Below, in pieces: positions 46,327 through 47,031 of a stretch of DNA of 47,031 nucleotides; position 1 is the stretch's first letter; each line of letters starts with the position of its first letter. This DNA comes from Candidatus Eiseniibacteriota bacterium (lineage in GTDB: Bacteria; Eisenbacteria; RBG-16-71-46; SZUA-252). The position numbers were made by a program, and so were the translations under genes. Location: NCBI GenBank assembly GCA_005893265.1, contig VBOX01000001.1, positions 1 to 47,031 on the forward strand, in the 5' to 3' direction. The notes beneath the pieces are model-generated. The model was not told where the DNA came from and did not search any database. It was given only the letters and a program-made list of their open reading frames with translations.

Positions 46327-47028
46327 TTACTTCGAGGTCGCGGCCGCCGTTCCGGCGCCGACGAACTTCCGCTCCACCCACCGGAGCTGATCCAAGCCGA
46401 ACTTCGCGTCCTCCAAAGCCTCTTCGTCCTTGGAGGTTTGGGTTGTCCCCTCGAACGCGGCGCACGCCTTCTCGAATTGGCGCGAGCCCGACGCGTCGCC
46501 GATAAGGTGCCGCGCGATCCCCGCGTAGCCGTAGTAGAGAATGACCCCGAAGTCGCCGCCCGGCTTGACGTAGGCCTCCGGTTTCGGCTCCGACGTCGCG
46601 GGGGAGGCTGCGGCCGCCTGGACCGCGAGCCCGAGGGCAGCCTCGAACCCGAACACCGCCTCGACGAGGTTACCCAGCGAAAGCTGATGCATTCCCGCCG
46701 CCCAGTGGGCCATCGCTCGCCGGTCGGGCGGCTTGCCCAGCTCCTGGCGCCAGACGATGCAGTCGCACGCCGCGCGCAGGCCCGTCTCCAGATGGCGGCG
46801 AGCCAGCTCCGCCTGCCGGAGTCCCTCCGCGATGCCTGCCCGCGCGATCCGGATCACGTCGTCGAATCCTCGCTTCGCGTCGCTCCGCTCGGGGAGAACC
46901 TGCCTCGCGAGCGTATAGAGCTTGCGCCGCAGCTCAGGATCCGCCGACCCCTGAATGAAGGCGACGACTTTGGCACCGCCGCCCTCTTCGAAGACCGAGC
47001 GGAGCTTGTTGCGGTGCGGCAGATCCAA
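46327..47028 (-). CDS. Hypothetical protein with helical-repeat/TPR-like character; 5' end may extend beyond window
   Basis: Long minus-strand ORF with Ala-rich helical pattern (FGVILYYGYAGIARHLIGDASGSRQFEKACAAF). Confidence 0.6.
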   Translation of the reverse strand: MDLPHRNKLRSVFEEGGGAKVVAFIQGSADPELRRKLYTLARQVLPERSDAKRGFDDVIRIARAGIAEGLRQAELARRHLETGLRAACDCIVWRQELGKPPDRRAMAHWAAGMHQLSLGNLVEAVFGFEAALGLAVQAAAASPATSEPKPEAYVKPGGDFGVILYYGYAGIARHLIGDASGSRQFEKACAAFEGTTQTSKDEEALEDAKFGLDQLRWVERKFVGAGTAAATSK

Positions 47029-47031
47029 ATC

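Noticed and set aside
1-47031. CRISPR arrays, transposases, prophage or toxin-antitoxin pairs
   Set aside because: No regularly spaced direct repeats, IS-type ORFs, phage structural motifs or TA-like small gene pairs could be supported.

Overview
GC-rich bacterial chromosomal window with dense coding, an FCB-like flavour (FlgD/T9SS-type 'PNPxxP' C-terminal modules) and most likely metagenome-derived. No rRNA, tRNA, CRISPR array or transposase was recognised. Main contents: two giant secreted Ig-repeat proteins (minus strand, 1-6381); an O-methyltransferase; a CDP-alcohol phosphatidyltransferase; an OmpA/TSP3 porin-like protein; YqeY; a methyltransferase with a long Arg/Pro/Gly-rich N-terminus; an Fpg-family glycosylase; a bactofilin-like membrane protein; pntA-pntAB-pntB; a 4-gene minus-strand operon (TauE, DUF885, D-2-hydroxyacid dehydrogenase, C26 glutamine amidotransferase); an NtrC-type two-component system; a FHA-GAF-SpoIIE phosphatase; an EF-G paralog; a subtilase; yebC-ruvC-ruvA-ruvB-queA; a reduced flagellar-type cluster (FliN-like, FliO-like, FlhG, FliA-like); a signalling block (HDOD, GAF-GGDEF, REC-GAF-HK); and wecB. 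The most interesting signals are: (1) a gap-free ~213-nt element repeated upstream of both giant Ig-repeat surface-protein genes, a candidate undescribed leader RNA or regulatory element; (2) a flagellar locus apparently reduced by deletions, including a FliA-like sigma factor lacking the region 2.3/2.4 segment and FliO abutting FlhG; (3) frameshifting deletions inside both surface-protein genes; (4) sigma54-like promoters, one directly behind an NtrC-type regulator; (5) an EF-G paralog with a non-canonical G4 motif (TQME). All calls come from reading the sequence and ORF track. No database searches were run.
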